From positions 1,472,501-1,536,500 of the forward strand of contig NZ_CP017076.1 in NCBI RefSeq assembly GCF_001742225.1: a stretch of DNA of 64,000 nt, read 5' to 3'. The notes beneath the pieces are model-generated. The model did no database searches, was not told where the DNA came from, and was given only the letters and a program-made list of their open reading frames with translations. Below, one piece after another: positions 63,563 to 64,000 of the stretch. Origin of the DNA: Novosphingobium resinovorum. Its GTDB lineage: Bacteria; Pseudomonadota; Alphaproteobacteria; Sphingomonadales; Sphingomonadaceae. A program made the position numbers and the translations under genes. Within the stretch, counting starts at the first letter, position 1. Each line of letters starts with the position of its first letter.

Positions 63563-64000
63563 ATGCACTACCCCTTCCTCGTCATTGATCCGCGCTCCGG
63601 CCTGCAATACCGCCTAACCGATACCGGTCTTGCCGAATTGTCCCTTGCCCCCATTTCTGCCGAATGGGCGCCGGGGCGTGCCATTGCCGAGGCGCCTGAC
63701 CCGGTCTGGGCCGAAAGTCTTGCCAATGCGCCTGTCGAGACGATCTCGGCGGTGACCGCCGCGCTGACGGATCTTGTGCTGGCCACGCCGGATCTGAAGG
63801 TGCCGAACGTCGATCACCTGCCAGACAGCCGCGCCAAGCGGCATCTCTTGGCGCTGGTCGCGTTGTGGCAAAGGTTGGGGGATGCGCTGCCAGAGGGGCT
63901 GGCACCGATTTCCCATGTGCTGGCCCTGCCGCATGGGGCGTTCCTGGGCTCGTTGCCGGTGGTTGAAGGTTCGCTGGATCCTCTAGCTCCTGCGGCGCTG
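63563..64000 (+). CDS. Unidentified protein after BREX, cut by window end
   Basis: An open frame of 146 codons with no stop before the window end: MHYPFLVIDPRSGLQYRLTD, then SLAPISAEWAPGRAI and ALVALWQRLGDALPEGLAPI. Same direction as brxL, 124 bases later, with no terminator seen between, so it may be part of the BREX transcript. The start has only a weak ribosome site (CAGG). I do not recognise the family from this part. Minus-strand frames opposite are shadows. Confidence 0.7.
   Translation, partial: MHYPFLVIDPRSGLQYRLTDTGLAELSLAPISAEWAPGRAIAEAPDPVWAESLANAPVETISAVTAALTDLVLATPDLKVPNVDHLPDSRAKRHLLALVALWQRLGDALPEGLAPISHVLALPHGAFLGSLPVVEGSLDPLAPAAL

Overview
The window is a GC-rich mobile element of an alphaproteobacterium. 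GC content, the alphaproteobacterial style of the trb/tra genes and the backbone families (ArdC, DUF2958, DUF736, DUF2840, DUF2285, DUF2274) all point that way. Rhodobacterales or a sphingomonad is my guess; the sequence does not settle it. The left edge is an initiator tRNA gene (29-105). A large serine recombinase starts next to it and runs antisense into the tRNA, so this looks like one end of an integrated conjugative element (ICE or integrated plasmid). No right end is visible, and the element appears to continue past base 64000.

Layout. (1) 0-3 kb: tRNA-fMet, serine recombinase, a TacA/TacT-like toxin-antitoxin pair. (2) 3.3-9.2 kb, minus strand: one tight five-gene unit AbiEi, AbiEii, SIR2, HerA, DnaQ-like exonuclease behind a good -35/-10 promoter. 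(3) 9.3-22.6 kb: plus-strand accessory backbone (ArdC antirestriction, DUF2958, long ParB-like protein, several small conserved unknowns, a 1440-residue methylase/helicase of strawberry-notch type, a Toprim protein, a SLOG protein). Three genes here share an almost identical foldable 86-88 nt leader and a fourth has a divergent version. (4) 22.6-28.2 kb: small cargo and regulators (PD-(D/E)XK-like protein, membrane protein, DUF736, HipBA, HTH, DUF2285, and a DUF2285-like gene broken by a one-base frameshift). (5) 28.3-32.8 kb: AlpA-like HTH, RepA with an origin-like iteron cluster inside its gene, ParA, RHH protein, DUF2840, TraF, DUF736, lytic transglycosylase. (6) 32.8-47.6 kb: possible oriT, HUH relaxase, TraG coupling protein, CopG, then trbBCDEJKLFGI and DUF2274, a full mating-pair formation system. 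(7) 47.6-49.4 kb: TetR with two operator palindromes and a stub of a lost lipoprotein gene, then LysR. (8) 49.6-63.4 kb: a complete type I BREX locus (WYL regulator, brxA, brxB, brxC, pglX, pglZ, brxL), followed by an unidentified gene cut by the window end.

Taken together, this is a self-transmissible element that carries at least two phage-defence loci (AbiE/SIR2-HerA/DnaQ and BREX), two toxin-antitoxin pairs and antirestriction functions. The most unusual points are the five-gene defence unit, a BrxL whose C-terminus looks like a MIT_C (MITD1-type) domain rather than a Lon protease domain, a low-GC specificity segment inside pglX, the repeated structured leaders, and the origin-like array inside repA.
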